Shown here: one piece after another, positions 23,608 to 33,249 of the stretch
Layout: each line of letters opens with the position of its first letter
How positions within the stretch are numbered: the stretch's first letter is position 1
DNA from: Coix lacryma-jobi var. lacryma-jobi
Taxonomy: Eukaryota > Streptophyta > Magnoliopsida > Poales > Poaceae
Direction: 5' to 3'
Assembly: GCA_009763385.1 (NCBI GenBank)
Contig: CM019831.1
Coordinates: forward strand, 15,712,080-15,776,079
DNA length: 64,000 nt
The notes under the pieces: model-generated
Told to the model about the DNA's origin: nothing
Database searches by the model: none
The model's input: the letters and a program-made list of their open reading frames with translations, nothing else
Program-made: the position numbers and the translations under genes

Positions 23608-23798
23608 CAAGGTTCTGGGATTCATTTTGGAAAAAAATTCGGTCCCAACCGAAATGGGCGAATTTCGGGAAATTTCGGGTCAATTTCGGACTGAATTCGG
23701 TGGACTTTCGAGATTTCAAACACAAAATTCGTTTCGGACCTGACAAATGGACGAATTTCGTCGAAATTCGACTATCCCGGTCGAATCCCAAATCCTTG
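23608..23798. mobile_element. hAT MITE, 191 bp, perfect 8-bp TSD GGGCGAAG
   Basis: The left end CAAGGTTCTGGGATTC and the inverse right end (GAATCCCAAATCCTTG) form the terminal inverted repeats. GGGCGAAG is repeated exactly on both sides (23600-23607 and 23799-23806). The interior is rich in GAAATTTCGG and AATTTCG words. It lies inside exon 1 of the minus-strand gene. Element plus duplication add 199 bases and so shift the frame. The element also supplies an ATG (23625 on the minus strand) that opens a frame into the downstream part of the exon. Confidence 0.85.
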
Positions 23799-24351
23799 GG
23801 GCGAAGATGACCGCGAGGAGTGCGGCCGCGACGCCCAAAGCGGCACAGGAACGGCGGAGGTGCCTGGCGCTGGTGCTGTGGCGCCCGGACGCCAGGCGGA
23901 GGCCGAGGGAGACGAGGCGCAGCGGGAGGAGGAAGGCGACGACGATGGCGAGGAGCGCCGCGTCGACAGTCATTGTCGTCCGTGGCACGGGGGAAGACGG
24001 AAGAGCCCCTGCCCTGCAACAACTGCAGATGGGTTTTGTGAGCCGTGGTGCAGTTGACCAATTAACACGCCTGACTTTTATTTAAGGGCAAAAATTAATT
24101 AATCACGTCATCGTCATCTCATCTCGTCTTGTCGCTCTTTTTATTTTCATTTTCATAATGATATATAAGTTCTTTGAGGAGTCTCTAACTTATAATCGGC
24201 TTGTTCGTTGATTGGTGATGGGTGCTGAACTGTTGATTTTGGTTGGTTTTGGTGTTGGTACTAGTTTTTGTGAGAGAAAAATTCTGTAGGTTGGTTTGAT
24301 AAGTTGGCTGAAACGAAAAAGTGAACAGGCTGAATATTTATTCAGTCCAAA

Positions 24352-24770
24352 CACTACAGGAGACGTTGGCTTTGCCGAGTGCTGGCTGCACTCGGCGAAG
24401 GCCCTTTTGCACTCGGCGAAGGCTTCGCCGAGTGCCGCACTCGGCAAAGAAGTTGTCGGCAACGATTTCTTCGCCGAGTGCCAATATCGGGCACTCGGCG
24501 AAGCCTTCGCCGAGTGCCAGGTCAGCACTCGGCGAAGCAAACGGGAGCCGTCACCTGACGGTCCCTTCGCCGAGTGGCCACGTGGACGGCACTCGGCGAA
24601 GAGGGTCCCTTTGCCGAGTGCCACGCAAGCCGGCACTAGCGAAGAGGGCCCCTTTGCCGAGTGCCCCTTTGCCCCCAAGCGAAGAGGCCGAGCTGAGCAA
24701 AAATTTGCCCAGCTTTGCCGAGTGCCATGACCTCTTTGCCGAGTGTGGCACTCGGCAAAGCTGGGAAAAT
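24352..24770. repeat. CACTA left terminus and subterminal repeats
   Basis: About 20 copies of GCCGAGTGC or its inverse GCACTCGGC occur in alternating orientation, forming many small hairpins such as TTCGCCGAGTGCC next to GGCACTCGGCGAA. They are the presumed transposase binding sites. ORFs called here in all frames are products of the repeat. Confidence 0.9.
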
Positions 24771-25017
24771 GGATTTTTTTTTTCGTTTTCATTTCCCTAA
24801 ACAGAAAATATATCACACATTCATATTCCATTTCAGACAAATATCACATGCATATATATCACACATCCATAACATACATATCCATTTTAACAAATATCAC
24901 ATGTTCAGTCTCCTGCATGCACAAGCTAACAAGTTATCACAAGTCCACAAGTCCGGCACTCGGCACTCCTCAACAAATCCACAAGTTCACAAGTCCATCA
25001 CAAATCTAAGTCGGCTA

Positions 25018-25647
25018 TCACTGCTCACCTTGGTGCTCAGATTGTGAAGAACCCCCACCTTGCCACGCGTCCCACGACCCGCCCGAAGGACCACCTTGCC
25101 AACCTTGCCACCCAGGCGGCGGAGGTCCAGATGGCCACCCGGTGTACCTGACTGCGGAGGAGGGTAACCTGGCCACCCATAGGGCGGAGGAGGGCCACCG
25201 GGGAGCCACCCAGGCTGCGTAGGAGGGCCACCAGTGATGTGCAGAGTGTGCGGAGGAAGGCCAGGTGCAAGAGTCGGTGCCGAACCCTCCGACTGTGAGT
25301 GCACAAAGGAGAAGCAAATTCGTTAGCACCTGGAGGACAGTCGTAAAGTTAAAGAAATATAAACAACCATATATACTCACCGGAGTCTCTGTCGTAGGAG
25401 TAACAGGAGGCACAAAAGGAGTGAGCAGCGAGGGAGGCACGACAGCACCCGGGATGTTCAGGCTCCCAAAGAAGTGAGCTATGTCCTGCGTCCTCTGCGC
25501 CTCCCGCTGCTGGACGGCCAGTAAGTCGCGACGATGGGCCGCCGCCTCGGCCTCGTGCATGGCCTGCAACCTCTGCATCTGTTCCGCCTGGGCCTGCATC
25601 TGGGCCTGCAAAATTCGTCCCGTAAGGTTTAAACAATGCAAAGACAA
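25018..25647 (-). pseudogene. CACTA transposase-gene 3' part, coiled-coil/Q-rich
   Basis: The minus strand encodes an alanine/glutamine-rich helix (LQAQMQAQAEQMQRLQAMHE, AAAHRRDLLAVQQREAQRTQ) followed by a proline-rich tail. Stretches of this kind end the second protein of plant CACTA elements (TNPA-like or the C-terminal exons). The downstream GGWPSG/PPPGWQG-like stretch (25040-25300) is low complexity. The central region that should lie between this and the TNP2 domain is missing. Confidence in the exact role is modest. Confidence 0.5.
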
Positions 25648-27786
25648 GGTATATGTGTAAATGCAATGAACGACGAATAGAACAAGTACTTACTTGAAGT
25701 GCTGCCATCATCTGCTGTGAGGTTAGCAATCACGTCATAAGATAGCTCCTTAGCACAAAGCTGGCGAAAGAAGTAGCTCAACTCTGCCAGCACGCGCCAC
25801 ACAGGCTCAGGGAGGTATCCCCGGGTCATCATCGGAAGGAAGAGCCGCTCGATCCATATGTGGTAGTCATGACTCTTCATCCCTAACACTCGCATAGTAG
25901 ACAAGTTCACTCCCCTCCTCAGATTCGCCGCATACCCATCAGGGAACCTTAACTCTTGATCCACTGTAGTACTTTCTTCCTATGGTCTCTTTTCAATATA
26001 TAATCGGCCGGACCTCTTTTCCATTTCTTGCCAGCACCAGGAGCCCTCATCACTAGCTTTGGTCTATCGCACATCTCTTGCAGGTCCAGTCTGGCCTTAA
26101 CGTTGTCCTTTGACTTTTCTGTGTCCATGAGTGTTGCAAAGAGTGCCTCAGTGATATTCTTTTCTGTGTGCATTACATCGATGTAGTGCGGACAAAGAAG
26201 GTCATTGAAATAGGGGAGTCTAGTCAAGCCATTTATGGGTCCACATGTGTTCCTCTCCGTACCCGAAAAAACGACCGTTGTCTTTATCAAACTTCAGAGC
26301 CTCTATTTCGGCACGGACCTCGGAACCGCTCTTGAACTGAGGAATGGGGTTGGTGACTTGAACACCTTTCCTGAAGTGCTTGATGTCACTTCTAAATGGA
26401 TGGTCAAGAGGCAAGAATTTACGATGCTGGTCGAATGAAGAATACTTCCCTCCCTTCTTCAACTAAGTGAACTTCACAGCTGCCTTGCATATTGGGCATG
26501 AGAACTTCCCGTGAACACACCAAGCGCTGAATAAGCCATACGCCAGGAAGTCATGCAGGGAGTACTGGTACCACACATGCATTTTGAAGTTCTTCATTGT
26601 TGCTCGGTCATATGTCAGTACCGGGTTTTCCCAAGCTTTGAACAATTCATCCAACAAAGGCTCCATGAACACACCCATATTTTTCCCCGGGTGTCCAGGA
26701 ATTATCAGCGACAAGAATACGTTCTTAGGTCAAACATAAACCGGGAGGGAGATTGAGGGGATCACGAACACAGGCCAACAAGTGTACGGGGCCGCCATCA
26801 TTCCATACGGGTTGAACCCATCTGTCGCCAGCGCCACACGTACATTTCGAGCCTCCATAGCTTTGCCAGGATGCATGGCATCGAAGTGCTTCCATGCTTC
26901 ACCATCCGATGGGTGTACCATCTTGTCAGGATTGTATCTCTTGCCATTCTTGTGTCATGTCATCTGTTTCGCAGAGTCCTCTGTCATGTACAGTCGTTGG
27001 ATCCTAGGTATGAAAGGAAGGTACCGTAGGACCATCTCGGGATATTAAGTTGTTCCTTCTTGCCATCTCCATGGTCTACCTCCACATACCTAGAGGCTTT
27101 GCACTTTGGACAGTGTGTTGCTTTCTCGTGATCTTTCCTGAATAGGACGCACCCTTTGGACAAGCATGGATCTGCTCATACGGCATCTTAAGTGCACGAA
27201 GAAGTTTCTGTGACTCGTACAAGTTCTTCGGCAAAATGTGACCCTCCGGCAATAGGGTGCCCAAAATTGCCAACATGCCATCGAAGGCGTCTCGACTCAA
27301 GCTATACTACTGGGACTTGAACCCCATTAGGCGTCCAATGGCATCCAGTTGTGAAACCATTGTCTTTTCATGAAGGGGCTTCTGTGCCGAAGACATCATG
27401 TCGTAGAACGCCTTTGCGGTGTCCTCTGGCTCCTCCAATCCTTCACCGAATTGAGCCTCTTGAAAGTCTCCCATCATGTCTGCTACCCCGGCATCTCCAT
27501 CATACTCCTCGAGACGTTGTCTCACCACCTCCTCTCTAATCCAATCGGCTTCACCATGGTGGACCCAACAAGTATAATTTTCAATGAATCCGTACTTGTA
27601 AAGATCTACCCCCACGTTATTCTTATATTTTCTTTTCTTGTTCCCACATTTGCTGCAGGGACACGGCATCCGACTCGACCCTTTAGCAGCCGGACCAAAC
27701 GCATGCTCTAAGAAAGCATTGGTCTTAGTAACCCATTCTGTGCTCTTACTTGCGTGGCCCGTGTACATCCAGTCACGGTTATCCAT
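25629..27786 (-). pseudogene. CACTA transposase (Transpos_assoc and TNP2 domains)
   Basis: From Met at 27786 the N-terminal transposase-associated domain reads MDNRDWMYTGHASKSTEWV, CPCSKCGN, KYGFIENYTCWVHHGE. The TNP2-type transposase follows: SRDAFDGMLAILGTLLPEGH, LRALKMPYEQIHACPKG, MVHPSDGEAWKHFDAMHPGK, RVALATDGFNPYGMMAAPYT, WYQYSLHDFLAYGLFSAWCV, HGKFSCPICKAAVKF, CPHYIDVMHTEKNITEALFA, YAANLRRGVNLSTMRVLGMK, WRVLAELSYFFRQLCAKEL. An in-frame TAG after GFKSQ (27304) and at least four frameshifts (near 27160, 26720, 26460 and 26230) break it. The domain ends prematurely near 25740. The protein would bind CACTA ends and excise the element in the nucleus. Confidence 0.85.
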
Positions 27787-27879
27787 CCTCTGGCATATAC
27801 ATATGTAAGCGAGTAATAAACCACCAATTGCATCTACACGACATTCCTACCATCTAATAGGAGAAGGATAGTCCTAATC

Positions 27880-28190
27880 CCCCGAGGATGCGCAGATGGG
27901 TTAGTTTCCATGTTCTACTCCTACCCGAGACAGAATTTCGGCAGCACCTCCTCGCTGTTCTCCCGATACACGTCCTGGCAGGGAGAGTGTGTATCCGAAG
28001 AACAACGAGGAGGTGGTGCCGAAACTCTGACTCTGACAGGAGCAGAACATGGAAACTAGCTCATCTACGCATCCGCTGGCTGTCCAAAATACGTGGACAA
28101 TTCGAAAGAGATACGGTCGCAGATATGCAAAGGACTGAATATCTAAGACTGTATCTCTTTCGAACGGGAGACGTCTAACTAGGTTATGCG
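27880..28190. repeat. Inverted-repeat leader region of the CACTA
   Basis: Two imperfect hairpins can be read. In the first, GTTCTACTCCTACCCGAGAC... at 27911 pairs with ...GACAGGAGCAGAAC near 28050, enclosing CGGCAGCACCTCCTCG and CGAGGAGGTGGTGCCG. In the second, GAAAGAGATACGGTC at 28105 faces GACTGTATCTCTTTC at 28150. They precede the transposase on the minus strand and are probably in its 5' untranslated region. Confidence 0.55.
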
Positions 28191-28544
28191 ACCAAAGACC
28201 AGATACCTAAGGATACGGATAGAGGGGTTATACCTAAGGTGCCGGTGAGGTCAGGGTAGCGGGGCAGTGGTGAGTCGGGGCAGTGGCAACACGACGCGGT
28301 GCAGGCAGACCCGCAAACGCCGACAAAGACGATCGGGGTCGCCGATTCCCTCCGACGGGTCCTCCTCCTGCCAAAAAGAACATATGGTTAGTCTCGACCG
28401 AAAATTTTGGCAGCACCTCCCCTGCACGGGGAGGTTCCCAAAACCTGCAGAAAAGGTCGGCACGAAGGCCAACAACCACATGTATAGCAGACATAGTCAC
28501 GAAGACCAACAATCACAATAGTACCAAGATGAGCCATATACTTT

Positions 28545-28650
28545 ACTACTAACACTAACACTACTACTAACACTAACACTACTACTAACACTAACACTAA
28601 CACTAACACTACTAACTACTAACTACTACTACAACTACTAACTACATAGG
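28545..28650. repeat. ACTAAC/ACTACT microsatellite
   Basis: Simple-sequence DNA of the form (ACTAAC)n and (ACTACT)n covers about 100 bases inside the CACTA element, between the transposase leader and the GC-rich block. No coding value. Confidence 0.9.
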
Positions 28651-29090
28651 GCATACCTTCGTGACGAGAATAGCAAGAACGAGCTTCGGCGACGGCCACG
28701 GGGACGACCGAAGCGGCTTGACGACGAGGCCACTATTCTCCTCCTTGTCCTCCTCTCTTCTCCACTCCTCCTCTTCTTCCTCTCCTCCTCTTCCTCCTCT
28801 CCCTCCACCTCCTCCTCTCCTCTCCTCCTCTCCTCGGCACGGCGGGCCCGGGCCGAGGGGCACGGCCCGGGGCGGGGGAGCGGAGGCCGGGCGCGGCCGG
28901 CGGCGGGCGGGGCCGGCGGCGGCCGGGGCGGGGGGCGCGACCCGGGCGGGGCCGGGGGCGCGGCTGCGAGCGGCGGCGCGACGGCGAGCGGCGGCGCGGC
29001 GTCGGGCGGTGCGGCTGCGGGTGCGTGTGTGCGTGTGCGGGTGTGCGCGTGTGGCTGGCCGAAAGGCCGTTTTGTTTTTTTTTAATTTCG
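28651..29090. other. GC-rich, pyrimidine-biased CACTA segment
   Basis: A CCTCCTCTC-type run (28740-28835) is followed by a CpG-dense block (28840-29040) rich in GGCGCGGC. Long ORFs on both strands here arise from composition. The position upstream of the minus-strand transposase suggests a promoter or leader. Confidence 0.45.
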
Positions 29091-29300
29091 AAAGTCTTTG
29101 CCGAGTGCCAGATCGGCTGGCACTCGGCGAAGATCCTCTCTTTGCCGAGTGCCAGCCGATCTGGCACTCGGCAAAGAGGGCCACGTGGCACATACGCAGT
29201 GGCCAGCAGGCCACTCTTCGCCGAGTGCCCGCTGGCACGGCACTCGGCAAATATGCTCTTTGTCGAGTGTCAGCGCCGACACTCGGCAAAGGTTTTATTT
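29091..29300. repeat. Internal copy of CACTA subterminal repeats
   Basis: TTTGCCGAGTGCCAG / CTGGCACTCGGCAAAG units identical in style to the right terminus (43136-43685) appear here 14 kb inside the element. With the following foldback they are the inverted copy of the right end. Confidence 0.85.
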
Positions 29301-29304
29301 TTTT

Positions 29305-29819
29305 TTGAAATTTTGACACCAAATTTTTTGTGGGTCATCCCCACACTACCACTGTCAATATGTTCAAATTTGACAGTTTTTCAAAACTTTTCATTATATT
29401 TTTTGACTTTATTTCTTTTTCTTGAATTTTCCCGAAATACGCAAGTTTGAACTGCAGGTGCATCGAATAATGGATTTTCATGATTTAAAAAATGTTATTC
29501 TTGTTCTTAACCCCGTACGTTGCGAAATCCAAAACCTGACCTGATGTTTCGATCAACGTGCTCACGGGGCAACGCCTCCAAATTACGTGCGGGCGGTTTT
29601 TAATTATAGAAAATACAAATGAATTCCGAAAATCGTGAAACTTGGCGAGATGTTGTTACATCATATGCGTATGCCGTGAAAAAAATTTGAGAAAGTTTCG
29701 AGCAAGTTGTCACGTACGATGCTTACAAACCTGAACATCTCAACATGTGATATCAGATATCACATGTTGAGATGTTCAGGTTTGTAAGCATCGTACGTGA
29801 CAACTTGCTCGAAACTTTC
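29305..29819. repeat. Inverted duplication of the CACTA right-end region (foldback)
   Basis: Bases 29305-29752 are a close inverse of the sequence that starts at 29757 and, after the nested LTR element, continues at 42748-43135. Shared words include CAAATTTGACAGTTTTTCAA, CCCGAAATACGCAAGTTTGA and TCGATCAACGTGCTCACGGG and their inverses. The centre (about 29689-29820) is an almost perfect hairpin with arms of about 65 bases meeting at GATATCAGATATC. The LTR element inserted into the right arm. Confidence 0.9.
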
Positions 29820-30060
29820 TGAAAGGACCTAAGGTGTCGCCTAGAGGGGGCTGAATAGGCTTTTCTGAAAATTTACAACTTATAATGCGGAAGCAATTAG
29901 TATGTGAGTTTCCAATTACTTGGAAACTCCCAATCGGAGTAAAACAACCCCTCAAGAGACAAACACAAAGTGTATGACAAGTATTTAAAGCACCTAGAAG
30001 CTAAAGCCCTGCAACACAAAGATTAGCTCAAGAAATAAACTGATTGGGAGCAGTCAGTAG

Positions 30061-31730
30061 ATACCGGACATGTCCGGTATCAATACCGGACAAGTCCGGT
30101 ATGAACGGGTTGCGCAGAACTGCTCCTTTTCTTCTCCAATTTCTCACACAGCCTGCAATCACTATGTATGATATATATATAAAATAGATTGCTTGCAAAA
30201 CAACTAGCACAAAAACGAAGAATAACCAAATAACGAAAGTAAAGCAAAAGGAAATGGACACGGTATTTGTTTCACCGAAGTCGGCACCCCCTCGGGTCCT
30301 ACTCTCCGTTGAGCCGGCTGCGAGCTACCACAAAGGTGGGCTCTAGAGGACCCACGGGTCACTCTAGCCGCGGTCTATTTCACCCGCAATGCTCCTTCCA
30401 CTAGTTGATCTCTTTTTTGAGGAGAGATCGAACCTTCACAAAATTCCGAGGCACTCCACAAATCTCTTGGTGCTCAACGGCGACGCCTAACCGTCTAGAA
30501 CCGTAGAGTCCAAGAGTAACGAATGCGCACAACAAGATCGACGATTTGCACAAGTGCTCAAGAGATGGCTTGCTTTCTAATTTTTGAATCTCTCTCAACC
30601 CACAAATGGATTTGGCAATTAGAGGGCAATCACTCACTAAGAGAGGGTTGGAAAGTGTTTTGCAAGGCTTAGAATGAGTGTGGGAAGCAGTGAAATCAGC
30701 AGCCTCCAAAGGTGGAGGCTTGGGGGTATTTATAAGCCCACATCGAAACTAGCGTTTTCTAGCCGTTGGCTGAGTCAGCTCATACCGGACATGTCCGGTA
30801 TGCATACCGGACATGTCCGGTATGACTTTACTGCGAGAGAAACACGCTGAACAGACCAACTTTCAAACTTCCCATATGATCCCGGTAGTACCGACCACAG
30901 GTCGGTGGTACCGCTAGTTTATAAGGGGAATTTTTACAGCCTCTCTGGAAATGGCCAAATTTGGCCTACCGGTACTACCGCTATAACTTCGGTAGTACGG
31001 TCGGTGTACCGACCCAAGGGGCGGTAGAACCGCCCATCACCAAAGAGACGTTAGCCACCAATCCGCAATACCGGACATGTCCAGTATGCATACCGGATAT
31101 GTCCGGTATGACTTTAACTGCGCGAGAGAATTATCCTTAACCAACCATCTTTCAAACCCGAATAGGATCTCGGTGGTACCGACACAAGGTCGGTAGTACC
31201 GACAGTCAAAGTGGGGGTTTTGCAACCTCTCTGTGTTGGGCCAAAAATGGCCTACCGGTAGTACCGCTATAACCCCGGTAGTACCGGTCGGTGGTACCGA
31301 CGCAAGGGTCGGTGGTACCGCCCAAACACAGTCTGAGAGCCAGAAATCCGCAATACCGGACATGTCGGTATGCATACCGGACATGTCCGGTATGGCTGGC
31401 TCAGAGGCTCGGGCGAGACGGGACTTTGAGCGCCGAGGCCGAGACCTGGCTCAGAGGCTCGGCGAGACGGACTTTGAGCGCCGAGGCCGAGGCCTGGCTC
31501 AGAGGCTCGGGGCGAGACGGAATTTGAGCGCCGAGGCCGAGGCCTGGCTCAGAGGCTCGGGCGAGACGGACTTGAGCGCCGAGGCCGAGGCCTGGCTCAG
31601 AGGCTCGGGCGAGACGGACTTTGAGCGCCGAGGCCGAGGCCTGGCTCAGAGGCTCGGGCGAGACGGATGGCCGCAGTGCTGTGGGCTCATACCGGACATG
31701 TCCGGTATGCATACCGGACATGTCCGGTAT
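30061..31730. repeat. Paired 20-bp palindromes, left LTR
   Basis: ATACCGGACATGTCCGGTAT is a perfect palindrome. It or a one-base variant occurs in tandem pairs separated by exactly two bases at 30061/30083, 30782/30804, 31068/31090, 31353/31374 (first copy one base short) and 31689/31711. Pair spacing of 22 bases is constant although the surrounding sequences differ. Confidence 0.95.
31397..31668. repeat. 49-bp tandem repeat, left LTR
   Basis: Five full copies and a partial sixth of a 49-base GC-rich unit (TGGCTCAGAGGCTCGGGCGA...GAGCGCCGAGGCCGAGGCC), between two palindrome pairs. Because 49 is not a multiple of three, the array reads open in several frames. The long ORFs here are artefacts of that. 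Confidence 0.95.
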
Positions 31731-32531
31731 GGACAGACAGTGCAGCAACCAGCTGGAAGTTAGCTCTAGCTCTCTCATGTCTCACTTAGGTTGGTTTGAG
31801 CACTTATGAAGAATCATCTACTATGTTGCATCCCTCTTAATAGTACGACTTTCCTATTTACTCAAGATAAATTGAAATAAGAATTTTAAACCTCTTGAGT
31901 TGATCCCCATTCGAACCAAAGCCGCTTGTCTTCATATTTCATATCGAGAGGAAAGGTTGTCGTGTTTTCAAGTAGATATCCCTCGAGCATAGCCATCTTG
32001 AGCATGTGACTTGACTCCATGCAAGTGATATGATGAAGTTCCAAATGTGCCAAGTCACTCCAATCAATATGTTGCTAGGAATGTTGATTCTCCACTAAAT
32101 GTGATCTTCAAGCTTGATTGATCCTTCGACTAAATGCAAGTACTTTCTTCTTCACTCTAGCTAGGTTCTTCGGCCGCCAAGCCGTCGCTTGCCCTTCACC
32201 CTTGCTTAGTACCTCGAAGACTCTTTCCTTGCTATCTTCACCATCTCAAGCCATTCAACCATACTTAGTTTTGAATCTTTCTTTGCAATCATAAATGAAC
32301 CATGATTATCCCACAATATGATAGCCCTTTATATCAATATCAATCTCATTGTTGTCTTGTGCTTGTGACATGATCTTCACACAACAATCCATCATTTTGA
32401 CTTTGCATTATATTTCAAGTACATAGTGAGATAACCTTTTCCCTGTGTCACACTTAGTAAACACATTAGATCCTTAATCAATATTGTCATCAAGTCATCC
32501 AAAACATACTTAAGTGCAACATGCACTTTCA

Positions 32532-32544
32532 ATCCCCCTTTTGG
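32532..32544 (-). other. Polypurine tract of the nested element
   Basis: On the minus strand CCAAAAGGGGGAT immediately precedes the left LTR. Further AAGGGGGAG and TAGGGGGAGT runs lie at about 32619-32628 and 32702-32711, consistent with multiple polypurine tracts. Confidence 0.7.
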
Positions 32545-33249
32545 TGATTGATGACAACCTTGATTAAGCTTACAAGAGGATAAACAATAAGCTTATGGGT
32601 TCAATGATTTATGAAAAGCTCCCCCTTAGTATGTGCAACATGAATTGAATTCATAAGGGACCTCAAAATGTCAGTTTGCACATACTAAGGTGAGTTGGAA
32701 ACTCCCCCTAAATCATTGCATCCGAGAAGTGCAAGTGTGTGAGGCAATATAGATCATGATGCATATGACAAGATATATCACACAAGTCAATAAATGAAAA
32801 AAAACAATACACCAAGACATATGCAACACACTAGTAAGTAAAGATCTTATGAAGAATAAATTACTACTCATATCACACACATAGCACTACACAAAGATTT
32901 CTCAAGTCCACAACCACTAAGATAGATTATATTACAAGAGATAAGGATCATGTCTCATCACAAAGATATCTCTGCCACCGGATACACAGAAGAACTCAAA
33001 AGAACTCATACATGACTCATGATATTACAATAAAGCTCAAACTCTGATAACTAAACCACTGCATTACAAAACTCCAGATACAAGATACATAACTGATAAC
33101 ATGAAGTCTGGAAGCTCTAATCAACTATCTCTCCCCCTTTGTCATCTATCTCCAAAAAGGTAAACGTGAAGCTCACAGATGACACAAAGAGGGCTGCAGG
33201 CGAAGCTGTCACTCGTCGTCGTCCCCCAGGCTGCGAGAGCTCTGTCCTG

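Larger units (their letters stand above)
22060..23988 (-). pseudogene. Small membrane-anchored coiled-coil protein gene, disrupted
   Basis: The minus strand shows a host-like gene I cannot name. Exon 1 starts at 23988 (or the second Met at 23973) with a hydrophobic segment (ALLAIVVAFLLPLRLVSLGL), a basic loop and a second hydrophobic segment (CAALGVAAALLAVIFA). This suggests two membrane spans. A hAT MITE (23608-23798) interrupts it. Exon 1 continues to 23463 with a coiled-coil end (SEVEQLKLQLARL) and a GTATGT donor. Exon 2 (about 23052-22925, after TTGCAG) continues acidic and charged (DSKSKVVDEKHDPLEEEDER), with donor AAG/GTATGC. A likely exon 3 from about 22265 reads ESKCSSYFGDSIKAMKNEV. 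Joining the exons needs single-base corrections, so it looks dead. Confidence 0.5.
29820..32531 (-). repeat. 3' LTR (left copy) of the nested element
   Basis: This 2,712-base LTR has TG/CA ends. It carries five palindrome pairs, a 49-bp tandem array, and a block of GGTAGTACCG/CGGTGGTACCG inverted words (30880-31325). It differs from the right LTR by scattered single-base indels and few substitutions, which suggests a recent insertion or sequencing indels. Confidence 0.9.

Noticed and set aside
24190..24840. ORFs with repeated PSAECR / ALGK peptides
   Set aside because: Translations of the CACTA subterminal GCCGAGTGC repeats. The same peptides recur at 28642-29450 and 42984-43730.
28642..29322. 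Large ORFs on both strands
   Set aside because: Pyrimidine-rich and CpG-rich low-complexity DNA plus CACTA repeats.
30061..31730. CRISPR-like array
   Set aside because: The repeats are palindromes in pairs with 2-bp spacers and irregular long gaps, in a plant retrotransposon. There are no unique equal-length spacers or cas genes.
31233..31809. ORFs with repeated RRGRGLAQRL and PDMSG peptides
   Set aside because: They arise from the 49-bp tandem repeat and the palindromes in the LTR, in several frames, in both LTRs.
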